NCBI GenBank assembly: GCA_964650405.1
Contig: CAZYTO010000197.1
Coordinates: 1-10,738 of the forward strand
Direction: 5' to 3'
DNA: 10,738 nt
Source: CAZYTO01 sp964650405
Lineage (GTDB): Bacteria > Acidobacteriota > Thermoanaerobaculia > Gp7-AA8
Shown here one piece after another: positions 1 through 6,505 of the stretch. Under the pieces are notes generated by a model. That model did not search any database. It was not told the origin of the DNA and worked only from the letters and a program-made list of their open reading frames with translations. How positions within the stretch are numbered: the first letter of the stretch is position 1; each line of letters starts with the position of its first letter. The position numbers and the translations under genes were made by a program.

Positions 1-656
1 GCTTCTCGTTCAACGTCAAGGGCGGGCGCTGCGAAGCCTGCCAGGGCGACGGCGTGATCAAGATCGAGATGCACTTCCTCCCCGACGTCTACGTCACCTG
101 CGACGTCTGCTCCGGCAAGCGCTACAACCGCGAGACGCTGCAGGTCACGTTCAAGGGATCGTCGATCGCCGACATCCTGGACATGACCGTGGAGCAGGGC
201 CTGGAGACGTTCCGCAACGTACCGAAGATCGCCAACATCCTCCGCACCCTGGACGAAGTGGGCCTCGGCTACATCAAGCTCGGTCAGTCGTCGACCACGC
301 TCTCCGGCGGCGAGGCGCAGCGCGTGAAGCTGGCCAAGGAGCTGGCCAAGCGCGCCACCGGCCGCACGCTGTACATCCTCGACGAGCCGACCACCGGGCT
401 GCACTTCGACGACGTGGCCAAGCTGCTCCACCTGATGCACGGCCTGGTCGACCGCGGCAACACGGTGGTGGTCATCGAGCACAACCTGGACGTCATCAAG
501 ACCGCCGACTGGATCATCGACCTGGGTCCGGAAGGCGGCGACGGGGGCGGGAAGGTGATCGCCGAGGGAACGCCGGAACAAGTCGCGAAGAAGTCGAACG
601 GCCCGACGGCAACGTTCCTGCGCAGGATGCTCGCGAAGCGGGCCGTACCGGCGTAG
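1..656 (+). CDS. uvrA: UvrA, excinuclease ABC subunit A (C-terminal part, 5' truncated by window)
   Basis: DNA-damage recognition ATPase of nucleotide excision repair; it dimerises, loads UvrB and acts on cytoplasmic DNA. The frame is open from base 3, so the start lies outside the window and about 217 residues are visible. Seen in order: the C-terminal zinc-finger module, a CEAC pair (about bases 30-41) and a CDVC pair (about 99-110), with the conserved stretch MHFLPDVYVTC between them; the ABC signature LSGGEAQRVKLAKEL; Walker B LYILDEPTTGLH; the H-loop VVIEHNLDVI; and the closing IIDLGPEGGDGGG typical of UvrA. The protein ends about 40 residues after this motif, as in normal UvrA, so the 3' end is intact. 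TAG at 654-656 lies six bases from the stop of the convergent SGNH gene, with no hairpin terminator between. Identification is secure from the motifs. Confidence 0.98.
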   Translation, partial: FSFNVKGGRCEACQGDGVIKIEMHFLPDVYVTCDVCSGKRYNRETLQVTFKGSSIADILDMTVEQGLETFRNVPKIANILRTLDEVGLGYIKLGQSSTTLSGGEAQRVKLAKELAKRATGRTLYILDEPTTGLHFDDVAKLLHLMHGLVDRGNTVVVIEHNLDVIKTADWIIDLGPEGGDGGGKVIAEGTPEQVAKKSNGPTATFLRRMLAKRAVPA

Positions 657-662
657 GCGCAC

Positions 663-1709
663 TTAACGCGATCGCCGCAGCCGCTCCGCCAGCGCCCTCG
701 AGAACTGCATGGCGCCGGTCTCGTTCATGTGCTCGTTGTCCGCGAAGTTCGTGCGCGTAGCGACGAGAGCCGGAGGGGCGATCGCCGCGCCGTCGACGTA
801 GAGGGCGCCGCAGGCACGGGCCACGGCGGCAATGTCGCTCGCGAAGGACGTTCCGCCCTCCTCGGAATGCCGCATGGCGGGCGTGGTGGGGAGGCGAACG
901 AGCACGACGTCGACGCCGTGCGCGCGGAAGCGGCGCACGAGGTCGATGAAGAGCACCGCCGCTTCTTCATGCTGCTCGCGGTAATCGGCCAGGACGGTGT
1001 CGCGCTGCCCGCCGTGCAGGTATCCCCACTCTTCGATGACGCGCGTCATCGGGTAGAAGCCGTGCGTCTGCCGCACGTCGGGCTTCTCGGTCGCATCTTC
1101 GTTGTTGAGGAACGCCAGCACCTCGCCGCCGTCGCTGCGGAGCTGCAGCCACTTGCCGAGATTGCGATGCCGTTCGGGCGTGGCGGAGTGGAGCAGGGCG
1201 AACACGGCCGATCGCGTCCAGCGCGTGGGCAGCGCCTCCGGGACGACGACCGGCGCGACGTTCCGGCGGGCGATCTCGCCGCGGCCGTGCAGCACACCCC
1301 GCATCGTGAAGTCCATCGGCGAGACTCCCACGAGGAGGTGCTCCGGGCGGATGCCCTGCGATTCGAGAAACTCCATCATGGGCACGGACGAGCCGAGCCC
1401 GAGGCCGAGGTTGTAGGTCCGGCCGACGATTGAATCCATGGCCTCGGGGGCGATGCCGTTCTCCACGCGCGAGGTGCCGACGGCGATGACGCGATAATGC
1501 ACGCCGGCGGCGACGTCCTCCAGGAACATGTCGATATGCGGAACTCCGGTCCGCCGCGGTGCGATCCTGGCGGGATGCACGCCCCATCGATGCTCAGCCG
1601 CGCGCACCAGCGCCTCGCACGGCGCCAGCAGCACGATCAGCGCGCAGACGAACGCGCCGAGCGCGCCCCGCGCGAACGCCGTTTCAGAAGCGGAAGTAGA
1701 TGAAGGCAT
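663..1709 (-). CDS. SGNH/GDSL-like exported protein, partner of MBOAT acyltransferase
   Basis: 348 aa. An N-terminal hydrophobic segment (about residues 14-34, after Arg15) suggests a membrane anchor with the rest outside the cytoplasm. SGNH-hydrolase-like landmarks are visible: an early VIAVGTSR block with Ser80, YNLGLGLGSS, a LVGVSPMDF strand, and a C-terminal D324-x-x-H327 (DNEHMNETGA), matching the Asp-His pair of SGNH enzymes. In AlgJ/AlgX/DltD-type systems such a protein accepts or transfers an acyl group delivered by the MBOAT partner to a surface polysaccharide; that role here is inferred from the pairing. The ATG at 1709 lies inside the MBOAT gene (26-bp overlap), implying translational coupling. 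Only a weak GGGG precedes it. The sugar substrate cannot be told, because no glycosyltransferases are in view. Confidence 0.8.
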   Translation of the reverse strand: MPSSTSASETAFARGALGAFVCALIVLLAPCEALVRAAEHRWGVHPARIAPRRTGVPHIDMFLEDVAAGVHYRVIAVGTSRVENGIAPEAMDSIVGRTYNLGLGLGSSVPMMEFLESQGIRPEHLLVGVSPMDFTMRGVLHGRGEIARRNVAPVVVPEALPTRWTRSAVFALLHSATPERHRNLGKWLQLRSDGGEVLAFLNNEDATEKPDVRQTHGFYPMTRVIEEWGYLHGGQRDTVLADYREQHEEAAVLFIDLVRRFRAHGVDVVLVRLPTTPAMRHSEEGGTSFASDIAAVARACGALYVDGAAIAPPALVATRTNFADNEHMNETGAMQFSRALAERLRRSR

Positions 1710-3102
1710 TCGGATCGCCCCAGCTCACGATTGTCACCACCAGCATCAGCGCTGCCGTGACGCCCCACACCCAGCCCGGCACGCGGCCGGATACGCCTCG
1801 GCCCTTCACCACCAGCGCCGCGAGCACGGCCAGCGCCGACAGCACGACGTACGGCGTGGCCGTCGCGGTGATGTTCAACTGCAGGATCGACGGCAGCAGC
1901 ATCTCGGTCACCATCGAGGCCGCCGTGCCGAGCGTCGCCGCGCGGAAGAAGACCCAGGCGATGCAGGTGAGGTGGAACGTCACGACGATCACGGCCGCGC
2001 GCGCAAAGGGTGACGCGCGCACGCGCCCCGGAATGCGATTCAGCAGGGGCTGCAGGAGATGTTCGGCGGCGAGGTAGGCGCCGTGCAGCACGCCCCAGAC
2101 CACGAACGTCCAGTTCGCGCCGTGCCACAGGCCGCCGAGGGCCATGACGATGAAGAGATTGCGGAGGGTCAACAGTGTTCCACCGCGGTTGCCGCCCAAC
2201 GGGATGTAGAGATAGTCGCGCAGCCACGTCGAAAGCGAGATGTGCCAGCGCCGCCAGAACTCCCGGAAGCCCGCGGCGATGTACGGCATGCGGAAGTTCT
2301 CCGGGATCTCGAATCCGAGGAGCCGCGCACAGCCGATGGCGATGTTCGAGTAGCCGGCGAAGTCGAAGTAGATCTGGAAGGCGAAGGCGTACGTGCCGAG
2401 CCACAGCTCGGCCGTGTTGCACTTGCCGGGGTTGTCGAAAACGAGATTGGCCAGCGGGGCGATGTTGTCCGCCACGGCCATCTTCTGGAAGAAGCCCAGA
2501 ACGATGAGGTAACCGCCCCGCAGCCAGTCCAGCCGGCCGTTCTCCCGCTTGGTGTGCAACTGCGGCACGAAGTACCACGCGCGCAGGATCGGCCCGGCCA
2601 CGAGCTGGGGAAAGAACGCCACGAAGAGCATGAAGTCGAGCAGCGAGTGTTCCGCTTCGATACGGCCGCGGTAGACGTCGATCACGTAGCTGACGCCGTG
2701 AAAGGTATAGAACGAGATGCCTACCGGCAGCACGACATGTGTCACCCAGGCCGGAGTAGCAGGCCAGGGCAGGCCTGCGGCGCGGCAGAGCTGCTGCCAT
2801 GTCGCCACCAGCAGGCCGGAGTACTTGAAGACGAAGAGGATGCCGAAGTTCGTGATGCAGCTCGCCGCCACCAGCAGCTTGCGGCGCAGCGGCGAGCGCG
2901 TGACCTCCAGGCCGCGGCCGACGGTGTAGTCCCAGGCACTCGAGCCGATGAGGAGCAGCACGAACGGCGGATTCCAGCACGCATAGAAGAAGTAGCTGGC
3001 CCCGAGGAGGAAGAGCTTGCGGGCCGGCCAGGAGGGGATGGCGTAGTAGACAACGAGGACGAGGGGGAAGAACCAGAGGAAAGAGAAAGAGTTGAACCAC
3101 AT
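1684..3102 (-). CDS. MBOAT family O-acyltransferase (AlgI-like)
   Basis: 472-aa polytopic membrane protein, within the usual size range of AlgI/PatA-type MBOAT proteins. It begins with the characteristic MWFNSFSFLWFFPLVL and carries the family blocks SFYTFHGVSYVIDVYRG, QLVAGPILR, YFDFAGYSNIAIGCARLLGF, FREFWRRWHISLSTWLRDY (His287), YIPLGGNRGG and GGLWHGANWTFVVWG. His327 in the last block is the conserved catalytic histidine of MBOAT enzymes. The known family role is moving acyl groups, usually acetyl, across the inner membrane for O-acylation of exopolysaccharide or cell-wall polymer. It is the first gene of a two-gene operon with the overlapping SGNH-like gene. A TAGAAT -10-like element lies 15 nt before the start and no Shine-Dalgarno is visible. 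Family call secure; acceptor polymer unknown. Confidence 0.95.
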   Translation of the reverse strand: MWFNSFSFLWFFPLVLVVYYAIPSWPARKLFLLGASYFFYACWNPPFVLLLIGSSAWDYTVGRGLEVTRSPLRRKLLVAASCITNFGILFVFKYSGLLVATWQQLCRAAGLPWPATPAWVTHVVLPVGISFYTFHGVSYVIDVYRGRIEAEHSLLDFMLFVAFFPQLVAGPILRAWYFVPQLHTKRENGRLDWLRGGYLIVLGFFQKMAVADNIAPLANLVFDNPGKCNTAELWLGTYAFAFQIYFDFAGYSNIAIGCARLLGFEIPENFRMPYIAAGFREFWRRWHISLSTWLRDYLYIPLGGNRGGTLLTLRNLFIVMALGGLWHGANWTFVVWGVLHGAYLAAEHLLQPLLNRIPGRVRASPFARAAVIVVTFHLTCIAWVFFRAATLGTAASMVTEMLLPSILQLNITATATPYVVLSALAVLAALVVKGRGVSGRVPGWVWGVTAALMLVVTIVSWGDPNAFIYFRF

Positions 3103-3117
3103 GAGGGTGCGCCGGCG

Positions 3118-3127
3118 ATTCTACAAT
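3118..3127. promoter_or_regulatory. overlapping divergent -10 elements (TAGAAT minus, TACAAT plus)
   Basis: The 32-bp gap between the MBOAT and DJ-1 genes holds GATTCTACAATC (3117-3128). On the plus strand it gives TACAAT (3122-3127), ending 7 nt before the DJ-1 ATG. On the minus strand it gives TAGAAT (3118-3123), 15 nt before the MBOAT ATG. The two hexamers share two bases, and GATT/AATC at the ends makes the block partly palindromic. Start-site spacing predicts a leaderless DJ-1 mRNA and a very short MBOAT leader. No good -35 box is seen for either. The call rests on -10 similarity and position only. Confidence 0.4.
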
Positions 3128-3134
3128 CCGCATC

Positions 3135-3845
3135 ATGCACGTCGCCATGCTGGCCTTTCCCGACCTCACCCAGCTCGATCTCACCGGGCCGTTCGAAGTG
3201 TTCGCGCGGATGCCGGGCACCAGGATCGACATCGTGGCGAAGAATCGCGATCCGATCGTGAGCGATCGCGGCCTGGCCTTTCTGCCGACGGCGTCGTTCG
3301 GTGATGTGCCCACCTGCGACCTTCTCTTCGCGCCTGGCGGGCCGGGCACCGACGCGGCGATCCTCGACGCGGCCACCGTCGACTTCGTGCGTGACCGCGG
3401 CGCGCGCGCCCGCACGATCGTCGGCGTCTGCAGCGGCGCCCTGCTCCTCGGCGCTGCCGGCCTCCTCGACGGCTACGACGCCGCGACGCACTGGACGGCC
3501 ATGGAGCTCCTGCCACGCTTCGGCGCGCGGCCCCTTGCCCGGCGCGTCGTCCACGACCGCAACCGCATCACGGGCGGCGGCGTGACCGCCGGCATCGACG
3601 TCGCCCTCACCGTCGCGGCCGCTCTGCACGGCCAGGACCTGGCTGAGGAGATTCAACTGGCCATCGAATACGACCCCCAGCCGCCCTTCGACGCCGGCTC
3701 TCCCCGTACCGCCGGCGCCGGCGTCGTCGCGCGCGTCCTCGCCTCCCGTACCGAGCTGCAGGCGCGGCGGGTCCGGGCAGTCGAGGAGGCCTCTTCTCTC
3801 CTGCCGGCACGCCGTAGCCACGCCCCGCAAAGCGGTCCGGGATGA
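3135..3845 (+). CDS. DJ-1/PfpI family protein, isonitrile hydratase-like
   Basis: 236 aa. A glutamine-amidotransferase-like alpha/beta protein of the DJ-1/PfpI superfamily. Visible marks: an N-terminal strand MHVAMLAFPDLTQLDLTGPFEVF with Asp15 and Glu21, LLFAPGGPG, the nucleophile elbow IVGVCSGALLLGAAGLLDG with Cys99, ATHW after it, and RITGGGVTAGIDVAL near the end. This set and the length resemble isonitrile hydratase (InhA of Pseudomonas), which hydrates isonitriles to N-formamides; a regulatory or stress-related DJ-1 role is possible. There is no AraC-type DNA-binding domain after the PfpI domain, unlike many relatives (FtrA/GlxA type). The ATG is chosen because it starts exactly at the domain and sits just after a -10 element. 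The last 25 or so residues (SSLLPARRSHAPQ...) are Arg/Ser/Pro-rich, look unstructured, and may be intergenic sequence read in frame. Confidence 0.88.
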   Translation: MHVAMLAFPDLTQLDLTGPFEVFARMPGTRIDIVAKNRDPIVSDRGLAFLPTASFGDVPTCDLLFAPGGPGTDAAILDAATVDFVRDRGARARTIVGVCSGALLLGAAGLLDGYDAATHWTAMELLPRFGARPLARRVVHDRNRITGGGVTAGIDVALTVAAALHGQDLAEEIQLAIEYDPQPPFDAGSPRTAGAGVVARVLASRTELQARRVRAVEEASSLLPARRSHAPQSGPG

Positions 3846-3899
3846 CAACGGCCCTTTACCCTTGTTTCCCCGCGCGTCCCGTTGATCGCCAATCCTGCC

Positions 3900-3962
3900 G
3901 GCACTCGCCACTCCGCACTCGGCACTCTGGCACTCGGCACTCGGCACTCGGCACTCGGCACT
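3900..3962 (+). repeat. heptamer tandem array A, unit GGCACTC (about 9 copies)
   Basis: Four units (3900-3927: GGCACTC, GCCACTC, CGCACTC, GGCACTC), one inserted T at 3928, then four perfect units from 3929 and a truncated fifth ending at 3962. Variation is in the first units and the later ones are identical, which suggests recent expansion at the downstream end. The array stops four bases before the ATG of the 201-aa gene. The same unit forms array B at 10301-10360. It is too short-period for CRISPR. Confidence 0.95.
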
Positions 3963-3966
3963 ATCC

Positions 3967-4572
3967 ATGTCCCAGCATGTCTTTCTCCTCTCGCCGGCGA
4001 ACCTGAGCGGCACGCGCGCGAAGCAGCTCGCCTCGCCGCGCGCCACGTTCGATGCGGCGCGGATGTACCGCTCCCCGGAGGGCGTGCCCATCGGGCTGGC
4101 CTTCGCCTTCATGAGCGCGCTCTATTTCCGCGGCAAGATCACCTATGCGCAGCACTTCGCCGCGGACGGGAACGTCTTCGTCATCACGTCGGGATTCGGC
4201 CTCGTCGCCCCGGACTGGCGCATGAACGAGGAGCGGCTGGAGATCATGGCCAGGACGCCGGTCGACGCCGGCGAGCACAGCTACCGCCACCCGCTGGAGC
4301 GCGACGCCCTGGCCATCGCCGGCCGCCTCGATCCTGACGCCCACGTGGTGCTCCTCGGCAGCGTGGCGACGGGAAAATACGTCGACATCCTCCTGCCGGT
4401 CTTCGGCCCGCGCCTTCGCTTTCCGGCCGCCTTCGCAGGCCTCGGCGACATGTCGCGGGGCGGCCTGATGCTCCGGGCGGTGCGGGAAAACCGCGAGCTG
4501 GAGTACGTCACGCTCGACGCCCCCCGCCACCGTCAGGGCGGCGGCAGTGGCAAGATCCCCGAGGCTTGGTAA
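3967..4572 (+). CDS. conserved protein of unknown function
   Basis: 201 aa, soluble, with no signal peptide or TM segment. I cannot assign a family with confidence. It begins HVFLLSPANLSGTRAKQL, then has an alpha-helical region ending SALYFRGKITYAQHF, a strand-turn VFVITSGFGLVAPDWRMNE, a short HVVLLGSVATGKYVDILLPVFG block, RLRFPAAFAGLGDMSRGGLMLR, and a basic Gly-rich tail. The SPA...TSGFGLV layout is loosely reminiscent of DUF6884-type proteins, but this is only an impression. The ATG follows heptamer array A by four bases, and no Shine-Dalgarno can exist in the repeat sequence, so initiation is either leaderless or weak. The next gene starts 12 bp after its stop, so it may be co-transcribed with the membrane and LigD-polymerase genes. 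Coding status is supported by strong G/C at third positions and a well-ordered amino-acid composition. Confidence 0.8.
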   Translation: MSQHVFLLSPANLSGTRAKQLASPRATFDAARMYRSPEGVPIGLAFAFMSALYFRGKITYAQHFAADGNVFVITSGFGLVAPDWRMNEERLEIMARTPVDAGEHSYRHPLERDALAIAGRLDPDAHVVLLGSVATGKYVDILLPVFGPRLRFPAAFAGLGDMSRGGLMLRAVRENRELEYVTLDAPRHRQGGGSGKIPEAW

Positions 4573-4575
4573 ACT
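4570..4575 (+). promoter_or_regulatory. possible -10 element (TAAACT, extended by TGG)
   Basis: TTGGTAAACT precedes the ATG at 4585 by nine bases and includes the TAA stop of the preceding gene. It would give a start site within about two bases of the ATG, i.e. a leaderless message, as proposed for the DJ-1 and winged-helix genes. No -35 box is seen. Weak evidence from a single hexamer. Confidence 0.25.
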
Positions 4576-4584
4576 GGCGTCACC

Positions 4585-5481
4585 ATGGACAATCAGGTGG
4601 TGAGCAGTAGTGGGTATTACACCCATTCGGGGAAGTTCACGCTCCGCGGCGTCGTCTTCAGTCTCGTCGTGGGCTGCGCCGCCGCGGCGGGGCTCGCCGT
4701 CGTCTATGGCTTCCTCGTGCAGTACAACCCCTTCGTCTACTTCAATGCTATCGGCTGCTTCTTCTTCGCCGCGATCATGGGGACGATCGCCGGCAAGTTT
4801 CTCCATAGCGGCGATGTCCGTAACAACACGGTCGCGCTGGCGATCGGCCTGGCCGTCGGCACCGCCGGCCTCTACGTGAGCTGGGCGGTGTGGGTATACG
4901 CGCTGGCGCACCGCTCCGAACCGCCGCTGGACGTCGGCATCGTCACGCTGCTGGTCAATCCGCCTGCACTGTGGACGCTGATCGGCATAATCAACAAGAC
5001 CGGCGCGTGGACTATGGCCGGAAGCACGGTCAGCGGCGTCGTGCTCTGGATCATCTGGCTGATCGAGGCAGTGGTCATCCTCGGCGTGACGGCGGCCATG
5101 GCCAACTCAGGCATCAACGAACAGCCGTTCTGCGAGCGCTGCGAGCGCTGGTGCGAGACGTCCAAGAACGTCGTCCGCACGAAGTTCGCCGGCTCCGACG
5201 AGGTGAAGCAGCAACTGACGAATCACAACTTCCAGTTCCTGGAACAGCTCGGCGCCGCGGATCGGAACGCGGCACAATGGCTGCGGATCGATCTCGACAG
5301 TTGCGGGCGCTGCCACATGACGAATGCACTCACCGCGAAGAGCGTGCGGATCGAAGTGAAAAAGGGAAAGGCCTCGGAGAAGTCCACCGACGTGATGAGC
5401 AAGCTCCTCATCTCGCAGGGCGAGCACGACGACCTGCGCCGCCTCGGTACCCGTCTCCGCCCGACGTCTGCGGCGACATAG
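4585..5481 (+). CDS. multi-TM membrane protein with Cys-rich C-terminal domain, unknown function
   Basis: 298 aa. The N-terminal half has hydrophobic segments at roughly residues 23-45, 52-72, 82-107 and 148-174, plus a weaker one near 112-135 (GIVTLLVNPPALWTLIGII), so four or five TM helices. The C-terminal 120 residues are soluble and carry C183-x2-C186-x3-C190 (CERCERWC) and C240-x2-C243-His244 (CGRCH), a pattern suited to zinc or another metal. A cytosolic or periplasmic side cannot be decided. CGRCH is not the heme c motif CxxCH with confidence: it does match C-x-x-C-H formally, so a c-type heme site is an alternative if the domain is periplasmic. The gene lies between the 201-aa unknown (12 bp) and the LigD polymerase (15 bp), probably in one transcript. 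I do not recognise the family. Confidence 0.85.
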   Translation: MDNQVVSSSGYYTHSGKFTLRGVVFSLVVGCAAAAGLAVVYGFLVQYNPFVYFNAIGCFFFAAIMGTIAGKFLHSGDVRNNTVALAIGLAVGTAGLYVSWAVWVYALAHRSEPPLDVGIVTLLVNPPALWTLIGIINKTGAWTMAGSTVSGVVLWIIWLIEAVVILGVTAAMANSGINEQPFCERCERWCETSKNVVRTKFAGSDEVKQQLTNHNFQFLEQLGAADRNAAQWLRIDLDSCGRCHMTNALTAKSVRIEVKKGKASEKSTDVMSKLLISQGEHDDLRRLGTRLRPTSAAT

Positions 5482-5496
5482 CGGCGATCCCGGCGC

Positions 5497-6471
5497 ATGG
5501 CGGCGACGTCTCTCCTCCTTCCGGCCGGCACGAACGACGTCGTGCTCCGCTTCGGGGAGCGCGACGTACGGCTGACGAACCTGCGCAAGGTCTTCTGGAA
5601 GAACCTCGGCATCACCAAGCGCGACCTGCTGCAGTACTACGCCGACATCTCGCCCTGGCTGCTGCCGCATGTCGAGGGGCGGGCCATGGTCATGAAGCGC
5701 TACCCGAACGGCGCGGAAGGCGACTTCTTCTACATGAAGCGCGCCCCCGAGCCCCGGCCCGGCTGGATCGACATCTGCGCCATCCCCCACACGGCCGGAC
5801 TGGTGCCGTTCCCGATCGTGCAGGACCTGCCGTCGCTGCTCTGGCTCATCAACCTGGGCTGCATCGACCTCAATCCCTGGTATGCGCGCTGCGACGACTG
5901 GGACCGCCCCGACTTCCTTCACTTCGACCTCGACCCGGGCCCGGGCGCCGATTTCGAGAAGGTGCGCTCCGTGGCCCTCCACGTCCGCGACATCCTCGAC
6001 CACCTCGGCATGCCGACCTATGCCAAGACGACCGGTTCGCGGGGGATCCACGTCTACGTCCCTATCGTCCGCGGTCCCCTGCAAAAGGACGTCTGGACGT
6101 TCGCCAAGGCCATCGCCCTCCAGCTCGAAACACGCGCGCCGGCGCTGATCACGGCCGAGTACAGCAAGGCCAAGCGCCCCCACGGGCGCGTGCTGGTCGA
6201 CTACAACCAGAATGCCTGGGGCCACACCCTGGCCTCGATCTACTCCATCCGCCCCACGCCGGTGGCCGGCGTCTCCACGCCGGTCACGTGGGAGGAGGTC
6301 GAAGCGCGCATCCGCATCGAGGACTTCCGCATCGACAACGTCGTGGCCCGGGTCCGAAAGCTCGGCGATCTCTGGAAACCTGTGGTGTCGGGAAAGAAAC
6401 GTTACGACCTGCGAAGTCTCTTCGAGCCGGCAAAGACGAAGACGCCGCGCCGGAAGAAGACGAACGCCTGA
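5497..6471 (+). CDS. LigD-type polymerase domain protein (NHEJ primase-polymerase), stand-alone
   Basis: 324 aa, archaeo-eukaryotic primase-like polymerase of bacterial non-homologous end joining; it fills gaps at broken ends with NTPs or dNTPs. Seen: RLTNLRKVFW...ITKRDLLQYYADIS at the start, the PHVEGRAMVMKRYPNG block, FFYMKRAPE, the metal-binding HFDLDPG with Asp144 and Asp146, TTGSRGIHVYVPI (Ser181, His185) for triphosphate binding, and the third acidic residue Asp235 in VLVDYNQN, followed by LASIYSIRPTP and TWEEVE. All catalytic residues are present. It has no ligase or phosphoesterase domain, and no Ku gene is in the window, so partners would be encoded elsewhere. The basic tail (AKTKTPRRKKTNA) may bind DNA. 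The ATG is 15 bp after the previous stop. Confidence 0.95.
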   Translation: MAATSLLLPAGTNDVVLRFGERDVRLTNLRKVFWKNLGITKRDLLQYYADISPWLLPHVEGRAMVMKRYPNGAEGDFFYMKRAPEPRPGWIDICAIPHTAGLVPFPIVQDLPSLLWLINLGCIDLNPWYARCDDWDRPDFLHFDLDPGPGADFEKVRSVALHVRDILDHLGMPTYAKTTGSRGIHVYVPIVRGPLQKDVWTFAKAIALQLETRAPALITAEYSKAKRPHGRVLVDYNQNAWGHTLASIYSIRPTPVAGVSTPVTWEEVEARIRIEDFRIDNVVARVRKLGDLWKPVVSGKKRYDLRSLFEPAKTKTPRRKKTNA

Positions 6472-6505
6472 AACAGCGAAGGGCTCCCCCTCGTTCATTC
6501 ATCCT

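Noticed and set aside
729..1703. Long plus-strand open frames opposite the SGNH-like gene
   Set aside because: Antisense shadows typical of high-GC DNA; Arg/His/Gly-rich with no domain, while the minus strand shows SGNH motifs and correct codon bias.
2059..3261. 400-aa plus-strand open frame
   Set aside because: Asp/Glu/Arg/His-rich antisense of a membrane-protein gene; no recognisable domain.
1637..3415. 592-aa minus-strand open frame across the MBOAT gene
   Set aside because: Arg/Pro-rich translation in the wrong frame; the MBOAT frame has all family motifs.
3900..3962. CRISPR array
   Set aside because: The 7-bp direct repeats have no spacers and there are no cas genes.
2742..4112. 456-aa minus-strand open frame spanning DJ-1 and array A
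   Set aside because: Contains the SAECRVP peptide that is only the translated GGCACTC heptamer, and low-complexity shadow sequence elsewhere.
3961..4911. 316-aa minus-strand open frame
   Set aside because: Antisense of two genes with good sense-frame codon bias; His/Arg/Glu-rich with no motif.
6212..6505. Upstream extension of the VWFA frame to ATG 6212
   Set aside because: It overlaps the LigD polymerase and is Arg/Ser/Pro-rich; the signal peptide begins at GTG 6506.
6472..6505. AGGG-CTCC-CCCT hairpin after the LigD gene as terminator
   Set aside because: Four-base stem and no T run; the next gene starts 34 bases on.
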